Assembly: GCA_015654675.1 (NCBI GenBank)
Contig: JAATGM010000028.1
Location: 1-64,000, forward strand
Direction of reading: 5' to 3'
Source of the DNA: Planctomycetota bacterium
GTDB taxonomy: Bacteria > Planctomycetota > Phycisphaerae > UBA1845 > UTPLA1
Length of the DNA stretch: 64,000 nt
This document shows positions 1 through 7,298 of the stretch, piece by piece (the first letter of the stretch is position 1; each line of letters opens with the position of its first letter). The translations under genes were made by a program, and so were the position numbers. Under the pieces are notes generated by a model that ran no database searches, was not told the DNA's origin, and saw nothing but the letters and a program-made list of their open reading frames with translations.

Positions 1-675
1 TCACGTTTCATCGTCGAACGTTTCCATCCTCTTCTTGGTGAGCGGGCCGGTGTATTCGATGGTCTGCTTGCCGATCTGTCCGGAGCGCGGATCGGCAGTG
101 GAGTCGTCTTACTCGGAGGCCTTGCACTTGCGTACGCCGCGCGGGCCGAACTTCCTCAGATAGGCCGGGTCCTTGGGGTAATCGGGGAGTTCGGGCTCTT
201 CCTCGGCGTTGAGGTGATAGAGATTGCCGAAGAATTCGTCGAAGCCGTTGACGGTGGGGAGCGACTCGTTGCGGTCGCCGACGTGGTTCTTGCCGAACTG
301 GCCGGTGACGTAGCCGAGGTTTTTGAGAAGGCCGCCGATGGACGGGTCGAGTTGGCTCATGCCCATCGGTGCGCCGGGGAAGCCGACTTTGGTGAGGCCG
401 GTGCGGAGGCCGTGTTGGCCGGTGAGAAACGCGGCCCGACCGGCGGTGCAGCTCTGCTCGCCGTAGTAGTGGAGGAAGCGGATGCCTTCTTTGCCGATGC
501 GGTCGATGTTGGGGGTTTCGTATCCCATCAGGCCGTCGCTGTAGCAACTGAGGTTGGTGACGCCGACGTCGTCACCGAAGATGACGAGGATGTTGGGCTT
601 GTCGCTTTTCGGAGCATCGGCCGCGATGGAAATCAGCGCCGTCGCCACGATGCAAGCTTTGATCGTGCGATTCAT
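1..675 (-). pseudogene. Sulfatase (arylsulfatase family) N-terminal half, interrupted by in-frame stops
   Basis: The product resembles a secreted alkaline-phosphatase-fold sulfatase. From the ATG at 675 (GGAGGAAA just upstream) it has a signal peptide, the metal-binding start NILVIFGDDVG and the formylglycine signature CTAGR followed by AAFLTGQ. The frame then meets TAA at 109-111. Beyond it, the same frame still reads family-like sequence ([21 protein letters not shown], then [12 protein letters not shown]) until a TGA at 1-3. Two stops in one frame with homology continuing past the first suggest a decaying gene, or less likely sequence errors. The rest lies outside the window. It starts 11 bases after the DUF502 gene, so it is the third gene of an operon led by the formylglycine-generating enzyme. 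Confidence 0.8.
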
Positions 676-686
676 CGTATTTCCTC

Positions 687-1343
687 CTATTCGGATTGGT
701 TCGCCACGCGAGCTTCCGTTCGGCGCGTGAGTGGTGCGGCTCCGGAATTCTGCGCGAGTGATGTCGGGCTCATGGCCTTGAGGAGCTCCGACGAACCAGA
801 GCCCCATTTCGAGATACACGATGCGGCTTTGACCAGCGACACATTTACTTCGTGAACTCGTTCAGGAGTCATGATATAGATTGCGCCGACGGCTGGGGTC
901 GGCGCGGAGGGGACGAAAACGGTCACGCGTCCGTCATCGTGGCGTTCGACGATGAAGGCGGGCACAAGGGCCTCTTCGATGATGACCAGAGCGGGAGCGA
1001 AGTTTTTTCCATGATGGGTGTTGTCCAGTCGCTCGGCCAGTCCGCGGAGGACTGAATAGCCGGGGACACGGTTCAGGACGCTGCGCTCCATTGCGTTTTG
1101 TACCTGTCGGCCGATGGCCGTGCGGATCAGCAGACCGGCCGCGAAGCAGGCGACAAGCAGAAGGGCCGCCGCCAGCAATTGTGGATGGCGGGCTTTTTCG
1201 GGCAATTGGGTGGCAATTGGATGGACGACCTGGGTGGCAGCGCCGAGCGACTTGAGCACCAGCAGAATGCTGAGCCAGACGGGCAGGACGATGACGAGTC
1301 CGCCGACGAGGGTTGTCTTAAGAAACCCGAGCAGCGACTTCAT
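687..1343 (-). CDS. DUF502 family membrane protein
   Basis: A 218-residue protein with two N-terminal membrane segments (about residues 10-32 and 50-72) and a soluble domain containing VPGYSVLRGLAERL, FVPSAPTPAVG and an ending around MTPERVHEVNVS. This pattern (two TM helices, then a small beta-rich domain with SxPTPxxG) is typical of DUF502 proteins, whose function is unknown. The ATG at 1343 overlaps the TGA of the preceding FGE gene (ATGA), so the two are translationally coupled. The sulfatase follows after 11 bases. The C-terminal 25 residues are rich in Ser, Ala and Arg and probably disordered. Confidence 0.85.
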   Translation of the reverse strand: MKSLLGFLKTTLVGGLVIVLPVWLSILLVLKSLGAATQVVHPIATQLPEKARHPQLLAAALLLVACFAAGLLIRTAIGRQVQNAMERSVLNRVPGYSVLRGLAERLDNTHHGKNFAPALVIIEEALVPAFIVERHDDGRVTVFVPSAPTPAVGAIYIMTPERVHEVNVSLVKAASCISKWGSGSSELLKAMSPTSLAQNSGAAPLTRRTEARVANQSE

Positions 1344-2431
1344 GGCTTTGCCGCCTTTGTTGTAGGGGTTGGAGCCGCGGGCACATCGGCGGCTTGCGGT
1401 TGCGGCGACTTGGCGCAGCGGAAGCCGACATGGGACATGCCGGTGTCGGGCGCGCCGCCGTGGCGGGCGCTGGGGCGGTAGCGCAGACAGTATGACTCGT
1501 GGCAGAGGAACGATCCGCCGCGCTCGACGCGCAGCGGAGTAAACGGCTGAGTCGGATCGTTGGATTTTGGCGGGCCGAGCGGATCGACCGTGATGCCTCG
1601 CCCCGCGCGGCTGCGATAGAGCGTTGCGTCGTACCAGTCGGAGCACCACTCCCAGACATTGCCGGCCATGTCGAAAAGCCCGTAGCCGTTGGGCGGATAT
1701 GAGCCGACCGGGGCGGTGCGGACGTAGCCATCCTTGGCGGTGTTTTTCCAGGGGAAAGAACCTTCCCAGATGTTTGCCTGCGGATGTGTCTCGGAGGGCG
1801 GATCGTCACCCCAGACGTAGTCTTTGCCTTCCAGTCCGCCGCGCGCGGCAAACTCCCATTCGGCCTCGGTGGGAAGGCGCTTGCCCGCCCAGGCGGCGTA
1901 AGCGACGGCGTCATCCCACGAGACATGCACGACCGGGTGTTTCATGCGATCGGCGATGTTGCTGGCGGGGCCTTCGGGGTGCCGCCAGTCGGCGCCGGGC
2001 GTCCAGGTCCACCAGTTTGAGATGTCATCAAGCGGAACAGGGTGATCGGGCGGCGTAAAGACGACCGATCCGGCCACGAGCATTTCCTTGGGCGGCGGCG
2101 GAGTGCCGGGCGGCACCTGTTTCATGATCTCTTCGAGTGTCGGGGCTTTCTCGGCGGTGGTGATGTAGCGAGTTGCCTTGATGAAGGCGTCAAACTGTTC
2201 GTTGGTGACTTCGTGGGCATCGAGCCAGAACGGCCCGACGCGGACGCGGTGGGCCGGGCCTTCGTCGGGGCGGGCGAGGCGCGAGTCGGAGCCCATGGTG
2301 AATTCGCCGCCACGTATCCAGACCATCCCGGGCGGTGCGGCGGCTGGGGCTGTGGTGGGAGGTGCGGCAAAAAGCGGGGCGTGGCTTGCAGCCAGCGCGA
2401 CCGAGACGGCGAGAAGACGACGGTATTGCAT
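1340..2431 (-). CDS. Formylglycine-generating enzyme (SUMF1/FGE family), secreted
   Basis: A 363-residue protein of the FGE-sulfatase fold with an N-terminal signal peptide (MQYRRLLAVSVALAASHAPLFA). FGE oxidises the sulfatase active-site cysteine to formylglycine. Family landmarks are GMVWIRGGEFTMGS, DEVTNEQF-like HEVTNEQFDAF, KRLPTEAEWEFAARGG, NVWEWCSDWY and GFRCA. Both catalytic cysteines of true FGE are present in GGSFLCHESYCLRYRP (Cys310 and Cys315), which many FGE-like paralogs lack. The start at 2431 was chosen over an upstream ATG at 2467 because it begins directly with the signal peptide. It heads an operon with DUF502 and a sulfatase that is now broken. Export suggests modification outside the cytoplasm, or a lipid-free periplasmic role. 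Confidence 0.88.
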   Translation of the reverse strand: MQYRRLLAVSVALAASHAPLFAAPPTTAPAAAPPGMVWIRGGEFTMGSDSRLARPDEGPAHRVRVGPFWLDAHEVTNEQFDAFIKATRYITTAEKAPTLEEIMKQVPPGTPPPPKEMLVAGSVVFTPPDHPVPLDDISNWWTWTPGADWRHPEGPASNIADRMKHPVVHVSWDDAVAYAAWAGKRLPTEAEWEFAARGGLEGKDYVWGDDPPSETHPQANIWEGSFPWKNTAKDGYVRTAPVGSYPPNGYGLFDMAGNVWEWCSDWYDATLYRSRAGRGITVDPLGPPKSNDPTQPFTPLRVERGGSFLCHESYCLRYRPSARHGGAPDTGMSHVGFRCAKSPQPQAADVPAAPTPTTKAAKP

Positions 2432-2512
2432 GGTAGACCTTGTCAGCGATGACGGAAGGCGGATCATAGCCGCGATTGGGGTGAGTATGCGAATGGGCGC
2501 GATGGTGCGGGC

Positions 2513-2848
2513 GTGGCGGAAGAGTTTGTTTCAGTGTGCGTGACGCCCGATGCGGGGACGTTTGACGCGGGGGCCATGGCGCGCGGCGAACCGGGATTGC
2601 CGGCGGGGTTCACGTGGGACGGGCGACATTACGCAATCGTGCGCGTGTTGGCGGATTGGAAGGAGAGCGAGCCGGACGGCCACCGCCGCGGGGCGGAGTT
2701 GTACTATCGCAAGCGATGGTTTCGCGTGCTGGTCGAATCGGGCGAGGTGATGACGCTTTACGCATTGCGACAGGTGAAGGCGAGCGAGAGCAATCGTAAA
2801 CGGTGGTGGTTGTATTCGGTTGAGCGGAGCGGCGAAACCAGCGGTTGA
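2513..2848 (+). CDS. DUF6504-like small protein
   Basis: A 111-residue soluble protein starting at GTG. It reads like the DUF6504 family: an N-terminal FVSVCVTPDAGTFDAGAM, then FTWDGRHYAIVRVLADWKE, ELYYRKRWFRVLVESG and EVMTLYALRQV. The repeated aromatic beta-strand pattern suggests a small beta-barrel. No function is known to me. It is divergent from the FGE operon and is followed by a strong palindrome, so it is probably transcribed alone. Confidence 0.7.
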   Translation: MAEEFVSVCVTPDAGTFDAGAMARGEPGLPAGFTWDGRHYAIVRVLADWKESEPDGHRRGAELYYRKRWFRVLVESGEVMTLYALRQVKASESNRKRWWLYSVERSGETSG

Positions 2849-2861
2849 AGCGTAGTTAGCT

Positions 2862-2910
2862 ATGAAAGCATGCGGTTAAATTACGCGGTAATCTAACCGC
2901 ATGCTTTCAT
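2862..2910. terminator. 49-base near-perfect palindrome (hairpin)
   Basis: Left arm ATGAAAGCATGCGGTTA (2862-2878) is the exact reverse complement of the right arm at 2894-2910. The 15-base centre holds a second inverted repeat (ATTAC GCG GTAAT) separated from the main stem by one A/C mismatch. The result is a 23-bp stem with a 3-base loop. There is no long T tract, so it is not a classic intrinsic terminator. It lies between a gene ending at 2848 and the esterase start at 2933, where it could end transcription or bind a dimeric regulator. Confidence 0.6.
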
Positions 2911-2932
2911 GGTCAGTCCGAGGAGTGTTTGG

Positions 2933-4009
2933 ATGACGAAGCTCATTCGATTGTTTGGTGTCATCGGGTATGTCGCGGTCTGCGCGGCGGCGGGCTGCGC
3001 TGAGTCGCGCGGTAGTCGCGATGCGCTGGCTTTTATTGACACCTATCCGGCCACGGCGGTTTCGCCGCTCAATCCGAAGATTGCAAAGCGGATGGAGGGC
3101 CGCAGCGGAGGTGGCGCAGACTTCACCAAAATGCCCGCGCCGGAGATGCGGGTGTCGTTCGACAAGTTGATGGCGGGAACACCAAAGCTGAACGAGCCCG
3201 TGGCGAATACGGTGAACCGCAAACTCAGCATCGGCGCCGAATGGAGTATTCCGGTCCGCACTTACAATCCGACCGGGACCGGCCCATTTCCAATCCTGAT
3301 GTATTTCCACGGCGGCGGTTGGGTGGTGGGCTCGCTGGATGGCTATGACGATCTTTGCCGGTCGTTGTGTCATCGGGCCGGAGCGGTGGTCGTGTCGGTC
3401 GACTACCGGCTAGCGCCCGAGCACAAGTATCCGGCGGCGGCCGAGGATTGCTACTCGGCGACCGCGTGGTGCGCGGCGCACGCCGGGGAAATCGGCGGCG
3501 ATGCGAAGCGGCTGGTGGTGATGGGTGACAGCGCGGGCGGGAATCTCGCGGCCGTCGTCGCCCTGATGGCACGTGACCGGAACGGGCCGGCGATTGCGGA
3601 ACAGGTGCCGATCTATCCGGCCACGAGCTGCGGCTACGAAATGGCTTCGTATCACTTCTTCGATTCGGGCTACGGCCTTTCGCGCGGCATGATGCGCTAT
3701 TTCTGGGACGCCTATCTGCGCGACCCAGCCGACGCGACGCAGCCCTACGCCGCTCCGCTGCAGGCGAGCAATCTTGCCAATCTGCCTCCGACGCTGATGA
3801 TCACCGCGCAATACGACCTGTTGCGCGACGAGGGCGAGGCCTACGCGGCCCGGCTCCAACGAGCGGGCAACCAGGTGCGCTGCACGCAATACCTCGGCAT
3901 GACGCACGGGTTCATCAACGGCGGGGCGATTTACCCGGAGGCCGATCAGGCCATATCGCAGGTGTCAAAGGCCGTTCGGCTGGCCGGGACGAGCGGCGCA
4001 ATTCATTAA
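2933..4009 (+). CDS. Alpha/beta hydrolase, hormone-sensitive-lipase-type esterase, probable lipoprotein
   Basis: A 358-residue carboxylic-ester hydrolase. The N-terminus (MTKLIRLFGVIGYVAVCAAAGC) looks like a lipoprotein signal ending at AAAGC, although position -3 is Ala, so the lipobox is weak. The HSL-family oxyanion motif HGGGWVVG, the nucleophile elbow GDSAGGN, the acid region DLLRDEGEAYA and the histidine of GMTHGFI are all present. VSVDYRLAPEHKYPAA is also typical. The start at 2933 was preferred to 2909 because GAGGAG lies 8 bases before it and 2909 falls inside the palindrome. It is a single-gene unit followed by the promoter of hpt. Confidence 0.9.
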   Translation: MTKLIRLFGVIGYVAVCAAAGCAESRGSRDALAFIDTYPATAVSPLNPKIAKRMEGRSGGGADFTKMPAPEMRVSFDKLMAGTPKLNEPVANTVNRKLSIGAEWSIPVRTYNPTGTGPFPILMYFHGGGWVVGSLDGYDDLCRSLCHRAGAVVVSVDYRLAPEHKYPAAAEDCYSATAWCAAHAGEIGGDAKRLVVMGDSAGGNLAAVVALMARDRNGPAIAEQVPIYPATSCGYEMASYHFFDSGYGLSRGMMRYFWDAYLRDPADATQPYAAPLQASNLANLPPTLMITAQYDLLRDEGEAYAARLQRAGNQVRCTQYLGMTHGFINGGAIYPEADQAISQVSKAVRLAGTSGAIH

Positions 4010-4062
4010 TCCACCGAAAGTTCAGGCGCCGAGGCCGGGCTTTCGCGCCGGTCGCATCCAGC

Positions 4063-4068
4063 TATAAT
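4063..4068 (+). promoter_or_regulatory. Perfect -10 box of a predicted leaderless hpt promoter
   Basis: TATAAT ends 6 bases before the hpt ATG, so the expected transcription start coincides with the A of the start codon. No Shine-Dalgarno is visible. The -35 region (TTTCGC about 16 bases upstream) is weak. Confidence 0.6.
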
Positions 4069-4074
4069 GGCCGA

Positions 4075-4617
4075 ATGGAAGCCGACATTAGTCGGATTCT
4101 GATTCCTCGCGAGACCATCGCGCGCCGGGTCCGCGAGTTGGCGGGGGAGATCGCGTCGACGTACGGGGACGAAGCCAGCGGGTTGCTGCTCGTGCCGATC
4201 CTATCCGGTTCGCTGATCTTTACCGCCGATCTGATGCGCGAGCTTCCGTTCGTCATGCGGATCGCGGTCCTGAGCGTCAGCAGTTATCGCGGGGCCTCGA
4301 CACAGGGCGGGACGCCGAACATCGTGCAGGACCTCAAGCTCGACATTCGCGGGCGGCACGTGCTGGTGGTGGACGACATCCTCGACACCGGCAACACCCT
4401 TCGCATGGTGATGGGCAAACTGGCCGAGCGCGGGCCGGCGAGTTTGCGAATGTGCGTATTGCTGCGGAAGAAGGACAAGGCGCCGAGCGATTTGAAGGCG
4501 GATTTCGTGGGGTTTGATATCGACGATGTATTCGTCGTGGGATATGGGCTGGACTACAACGACCAGTATCGCAACTGGCCGGAGATCGCGGTACTGAAGC
4601 CGGAGCTTTACCAGTGA
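4075..4617 (+). CDS. hpt: Hypoxanthine phosphoribosyltransferase
   Basis: A 180-residue type I phosphoribosyltransferase that salvages hypoxanthine and guanine to IMP and GMP using PRPP. The PRPP loop VVDDILDTGNT, the earlier LVPILSGSLIFTADL and the C-terminal DFVGFDIDDVFVVGYGLDYN with YRNWPEIAVLKP match HPRT closely, and the length is standard. Translation probably begins on a leaderless message, because a perfect TATAAT lies 6 bases upstream. The stop overlaps the GTG of the next gene (GTGA), giving a two-gene unit. Confidence 0.95.
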   Translation: MEADISRILIPRETIARRVRELAGEIASTYGDEASGLLLVPILSGSLIFTADLMRELPFVMRIAVLSVSSYRGASTQGGTPNIVQDLKLDIRGRHVLVVDDILDTGNTLRMVMGKLAERGPASLRMCVLLRKKDKAPSDLKADFVGFDIDDVFVVGYGLDYNDQYRNWPEIAVLKPELYQ

Positions 4618-5210
4618 CGCTGTTGGAAGCGGAACGGCCGCGGCAAGTGGGTGTTCGATCGGATTCGCCGGTCGAGCCGGCGACGGCCGCGGCGCTGGCG
4701 TCCGACGTGGTGCCGGCGCACCTGCTCGACGGCGGCGAGATCGTCGTGCTGGCGATCAAGCCGTCGCTGTGGTTCATCCTGCTGGTGAGCAAGCGGTGGA
4801 TCGCGGGAACGGCGCTCGTGCTGGCGGCCGCCTCCTTGGCGCCCAAGACGGGTCTGACGCTTCCGGCGATGCAACTGGCGGTGGGATTGCTGATTGCCCG
4901 CCTGCTGTGGGCCACCATGCAGTGGTCGACGCGGCTGTATGTCCTGACGAACCGGCGAATTATGTTAATTCGCGGGGTTTTCAACGTTCAATTGTTTGAG
5001 TGCGCGCTGACTCGCATACAAAATACCTGGATGACCTTCTCGCTGGCCGAACGAATTCTGCGATTGGGTTCGATCCACCTCAGCACCGCGGCCGGGGCGG
5101 ATGCGGGCGGCACGGCCACCTGGCGGACGGTGGCGCGGCCGATCGAAGTGCATGAGCAGATCCGCGCGGCGATCGGACGGGCTTCGAGTCGAGGCAATCA
5201 TGGTTTGTGA
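4614..5210 (+). CDS. PH-like (bacterial PH-domain) membrane protein
   Basis: A 198-residue protein with two membrane helices (about residues 60-78 and 85-102), then TRLYVLTNRRIMLIRGVFNVQ, a strand pair characteristic of bacterial PH domains (DUF304/YdbS class). The C-terminal part continues with LAERILRLGSIHLSTA. The function of this class is poorly defined. The start is GTG at 4614, overlapping the hpt stop. The next gene begins inside its last codons, so hpt, this gene and the secreted helical protein probably form one transcript. Confidence 0.75.
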   Translation: MTLLEAERPRQVGVRSDSPVEPATAAALASDVVPAHLLDGGEIVVLAIKPSLWFILLVSKRWIAGTALVLAAASLAPKTGLTLPAMQLAVGLLIARLLWATMQWSTRLYVLTNRRIMLIRGVFNVQLFECALTRIQNTWMTFSLAERILRLGSIHLSTAAGADAGGTATWRTVARPIEVHEQIRAAIGRASSRGNHGL

Positions 5211-6357
5211 TCGACGATGGTTGATGCTGGGCGCGATGAGCGTCGCGGCCGCGACGGGAACGGCCAGGGCGCAGTCGCCGGGCGACGCGATGCCCACGCG
5301 GCAGGAGCAGTCGAAGCAGTTTGACGATTTGCTGAAGCAGGCGCAGCAGATGGGGCCGTGGGATCGGCAATCGCAACTCAACGAGGAAGCCGTCGGGCTG
5401 GTGTTTCAGCGGCAGGGCTGGTCGAGCGAGCCGGATCAGTTCGCGCTCGGCATGTTGCGCGAAGTCGATCGGGTGCCGCCGTGGCAGATGCAGCAGCGAC
5501 AGGACGTCTTCCTGCGCTCGATGCAGTCGCGCTACAACCTGACCGAGGCGCAGAAGACGCTGCTGAACGGCAAGCTTCAATACGAGGGCATGCGTCTGAC
5601 ATTCAAGTATTTCAAGGACGCGACGCCGATCGCGATGGAAGCGATGAAGGCGCGAGCAGATGGCAAGCCCTTCACGCCCGAGCAGGTGGCGCGCTGGAGC
5701 CGGACCATGCAACCGATGCTCGACGACGGGCGACAGTCGATTGAGCGCGTGGCGGGCACGCTGAGTGAGACTATGACGCCCGAACAGCGGCGGCTGATGG
5801 ACACCGACCTCAAAGCGTTCCAGAAGCGACACGAAGACGTGGTGAAGATGGTCGGCAAGTGGGAGCAGGGCCAGTGGGACCCGCGCGACTGGGGGCTCGA
5901 CCACGATCCGGCCCACGCGGCGCTGGTGGCCTCGAAGCAGGCCGAACAGGCCCAGATGGCAGCGCTGCAGCAGATGCCGGGACTCGAACGGGCCGCCCGG
6001 CCGGACGACGAATCGAGCTGGGAGCGGTATGTGCGCGAATTCGGGGCCGCGCGGGGCTTTGACGCGGTGCAGACGAAGTCGGCCCGGGCGATCCTGAAGG
6101 AACAGGTATCGCGGGCGAAGAATTTTCGCGCGGCGCATTCGGCTCAGCTCGCGACGCTGCAGCGCGATCTGGCCGCGGCTTCCGATCCGGCGAAAAAGGC
6201 GGAAATTCAGAAAGACATGGACGGCGAGTTGGCGCCGATCGGGGATCTCTTCAAGGAGCTGTGCAACCGCCTGGAGGAGCTTCTGACGGCCGAGCAGCGT
6301 GAGCGAGCCGGGCCACGCGCTCCCGCCGCCGCAGGAGCCCGCGCTGGGTCGGGCTGA
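5200..6357 (+). CDS. Secreted helical protein of unknown function
   Basis: A 385-residue protein with an N-terminal signal-like stretch (LMLGAMSVAAATGTARAQ). The remainder is highly charged and Gln/Glu rich and is predicted to be helical (RQEQSKQFDDLLKQAQQ, TPEQRRLMDTDLKAFQKRHED, EIQKDMDGELAPIGDLFKELCNRLEELLTAEQ). No enzyme motif is seen. Its pattern resembles exported proteins in which TPEQR-like segments are common, but I cannot name a family. The ATG at 5200 overlaps the preceding gene by 11 bases; ATG 5224 is an alternative. Its last 107 bases overlap the convergent sigma-like gene. Confidence 0.7.
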   Translation: MVCDRRWLMLGAMSVAAATGTARAQSPGDAMPTRQEQSKQFDDLLKQAQQMGPWDRQSQLNEEAVGLVFQRQGWSSEPDQFALGMLREVDRVPPWQMQQRQDVFLRSMQSRYNLTEAQKTLLNGKLQYEGMRLTFKYFKDATPIAMEAMKARADGKPFTPEQVARWSRTMQPMLDDGRQSIERVAGTLSETMTPEQRRLMDTDLKAFQKRHEDVVKMVGKWEQGQWDPRDWGLDHDPAHAALVASKQAEQAQMAALQQMPGLERAARPDDESSWERYVREFGAARGFDAVQTKSARAILKEQVSRAKNFRAAHSAQLATLQRDLAAASDPAKKAEIQKDMDGELAPIGDLFKELCNRLEELLTAEQRERAGPRAPAAAGARAGSG

Positions 6358-7144
6358 GTGAAGCCAGGAAGGCGGCGCGCTGCCAGGTCGATTCGAGACG
6401 GGCGGGCAGCGCTGAGCGGCAGCCGTCCGGCACGCGCCGCGCAAAGCGGCGAATCCAGCGAAATGCGACGTCGCGACGGAGCCGGGCGCGGGTGGCCCGC
6501 AGGGCGCGGCGTTCGACACGAGCGACGGCGATGATGGCGAATTGGCCGTCGCGGGCGATGGCTCGAATGGGGGTTCGCAATTCGGGTTGGGGAATTTTCA
6601 AACGCTCGTCAAAGACGCGATCGATGAGCCGGACCATCCGCGCGCGGCGGGCATGATTGCACATCCGCCGGCGGGCGCGCGTCATGGCGCGATCGATGCG
6701 GGCGCGAATCAGATCGGCAATGCTCGTCCCGGCAACCGTGACGACAGACGGGGCGGGTAGCTCATCAAGGCGGATCGGGCGCTGCGGCCGGTGGACTGTC
6801 GGCGCGGCGCTGGGGTCGTGGCGCGAGCGGGATTTCCGGGCACGTCGTTTTTGCGTGGCGCTGGGAATGCGCAACATGCCGCGCTCGGCCAGAAACTGCC
6901 CCATGGCGGCATGCACGCGTGCGAGCGCGAAAGGCGCGAAGTCGCCGTGCCGGTCCCGGTGGTGGTCGCGCACGGCGACGGTGAGGGCGAGACAGCCCTC
7001 CTGAAACAGGTCGTCGGCGAGCGCGGCGGCGCGACTTCCGCAACGGCGAAGCTGTTCGTTGAGCTTCCGTTGGACGAGCGGAATGTGACCGCTGACACGT
7101 TTTGACTGGGGCCCCGACAGGGCGATGATGCTTCGCTCGGACAT
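6251..7144 (-). CDS. Sigma-70 region-2-like protein, Arg-rich C-terminus
   Basis: A 297-residue protein. Residues 20-100 resemble sigma-70 region 2: LVQRKLNEQLRRCG, then LADDLFQEGCLALTVAVRD, FAPFALARVHAAMGQFLAERG and LRIPSATQKRRARK, matching the usual DLxQEGxxGLxxA, FxxxAxxxIRxAI and RIP order. No region 4 helix-turn-helix is recognisable. The C-terminal 180 residues are unusually Arg rich. The start at 7144 has GGGAG 8-10 bases upstream. It has its own promoter, overlapped by a LexA-like box, and converges on the gene ending at 6357 with a 107-base overlap. It may be a specialised sigma factor or a derivative that has lost promoter -35 recognition. Confidence 0.55.
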   Translation of the reverse strand: MSERSIIALSGPQSKRVSGHIPLVQRKLNEQLRRCGSRAAALADDLFQEGCLALTVAVRDHHRDRHGDFAPFALARVHAAMGQFLAERGMLRIPSATQKRRARKSRSRHDPSAAPTVHRPQRPIRLDELPAPSVVTVAGTSIADLIRARIDRAMTRARRRMCNHARRARMVRLIDRVFDERLKIPQPELRTPIRAIARDGQFAIIAVARVERRALRATRARLRRDVAFRWIRRFARRVPDGCRSALPARLESTWQRAAFLASLSPTQRGLLRRRERVARLAHAARPSEAPPGGCTAP

Positions 7145-7182
7145 GGCTGGGCTCCCTATGTGCTGGCCTTTTCTCGAATACC

Positions 7183-7212
7183 GAACATAGTACGAACATT
7201 TCGCTGAGTCAA
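7183..7212 (-). promoter_or_regulatory. Promoter with overlapping LexA-like GAAC-N7-GAAC box
   Basis: Reading the minus strand, TTGACT (7212-7207) and TATGTT (7189-7184) are separated by 17 bases, a good sigma70 promoter. The direct repeat GTTC-N7-GTTC (GAAC at 7183-7186 and 7194-7197 on the plus strand) covers the -10 box. The same spacing is the SOS box of alphaproteobacterial LexA. Confidence 0.6.
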
Positions 7213-7298
7213 CGCAGGCAAGCGGGCGGCGTGCGATAAAGGCGCGCAATCGCTGTTGAGTGAGTGGCTTATGATTTATCGCGAGATGGAAGAGCGGA

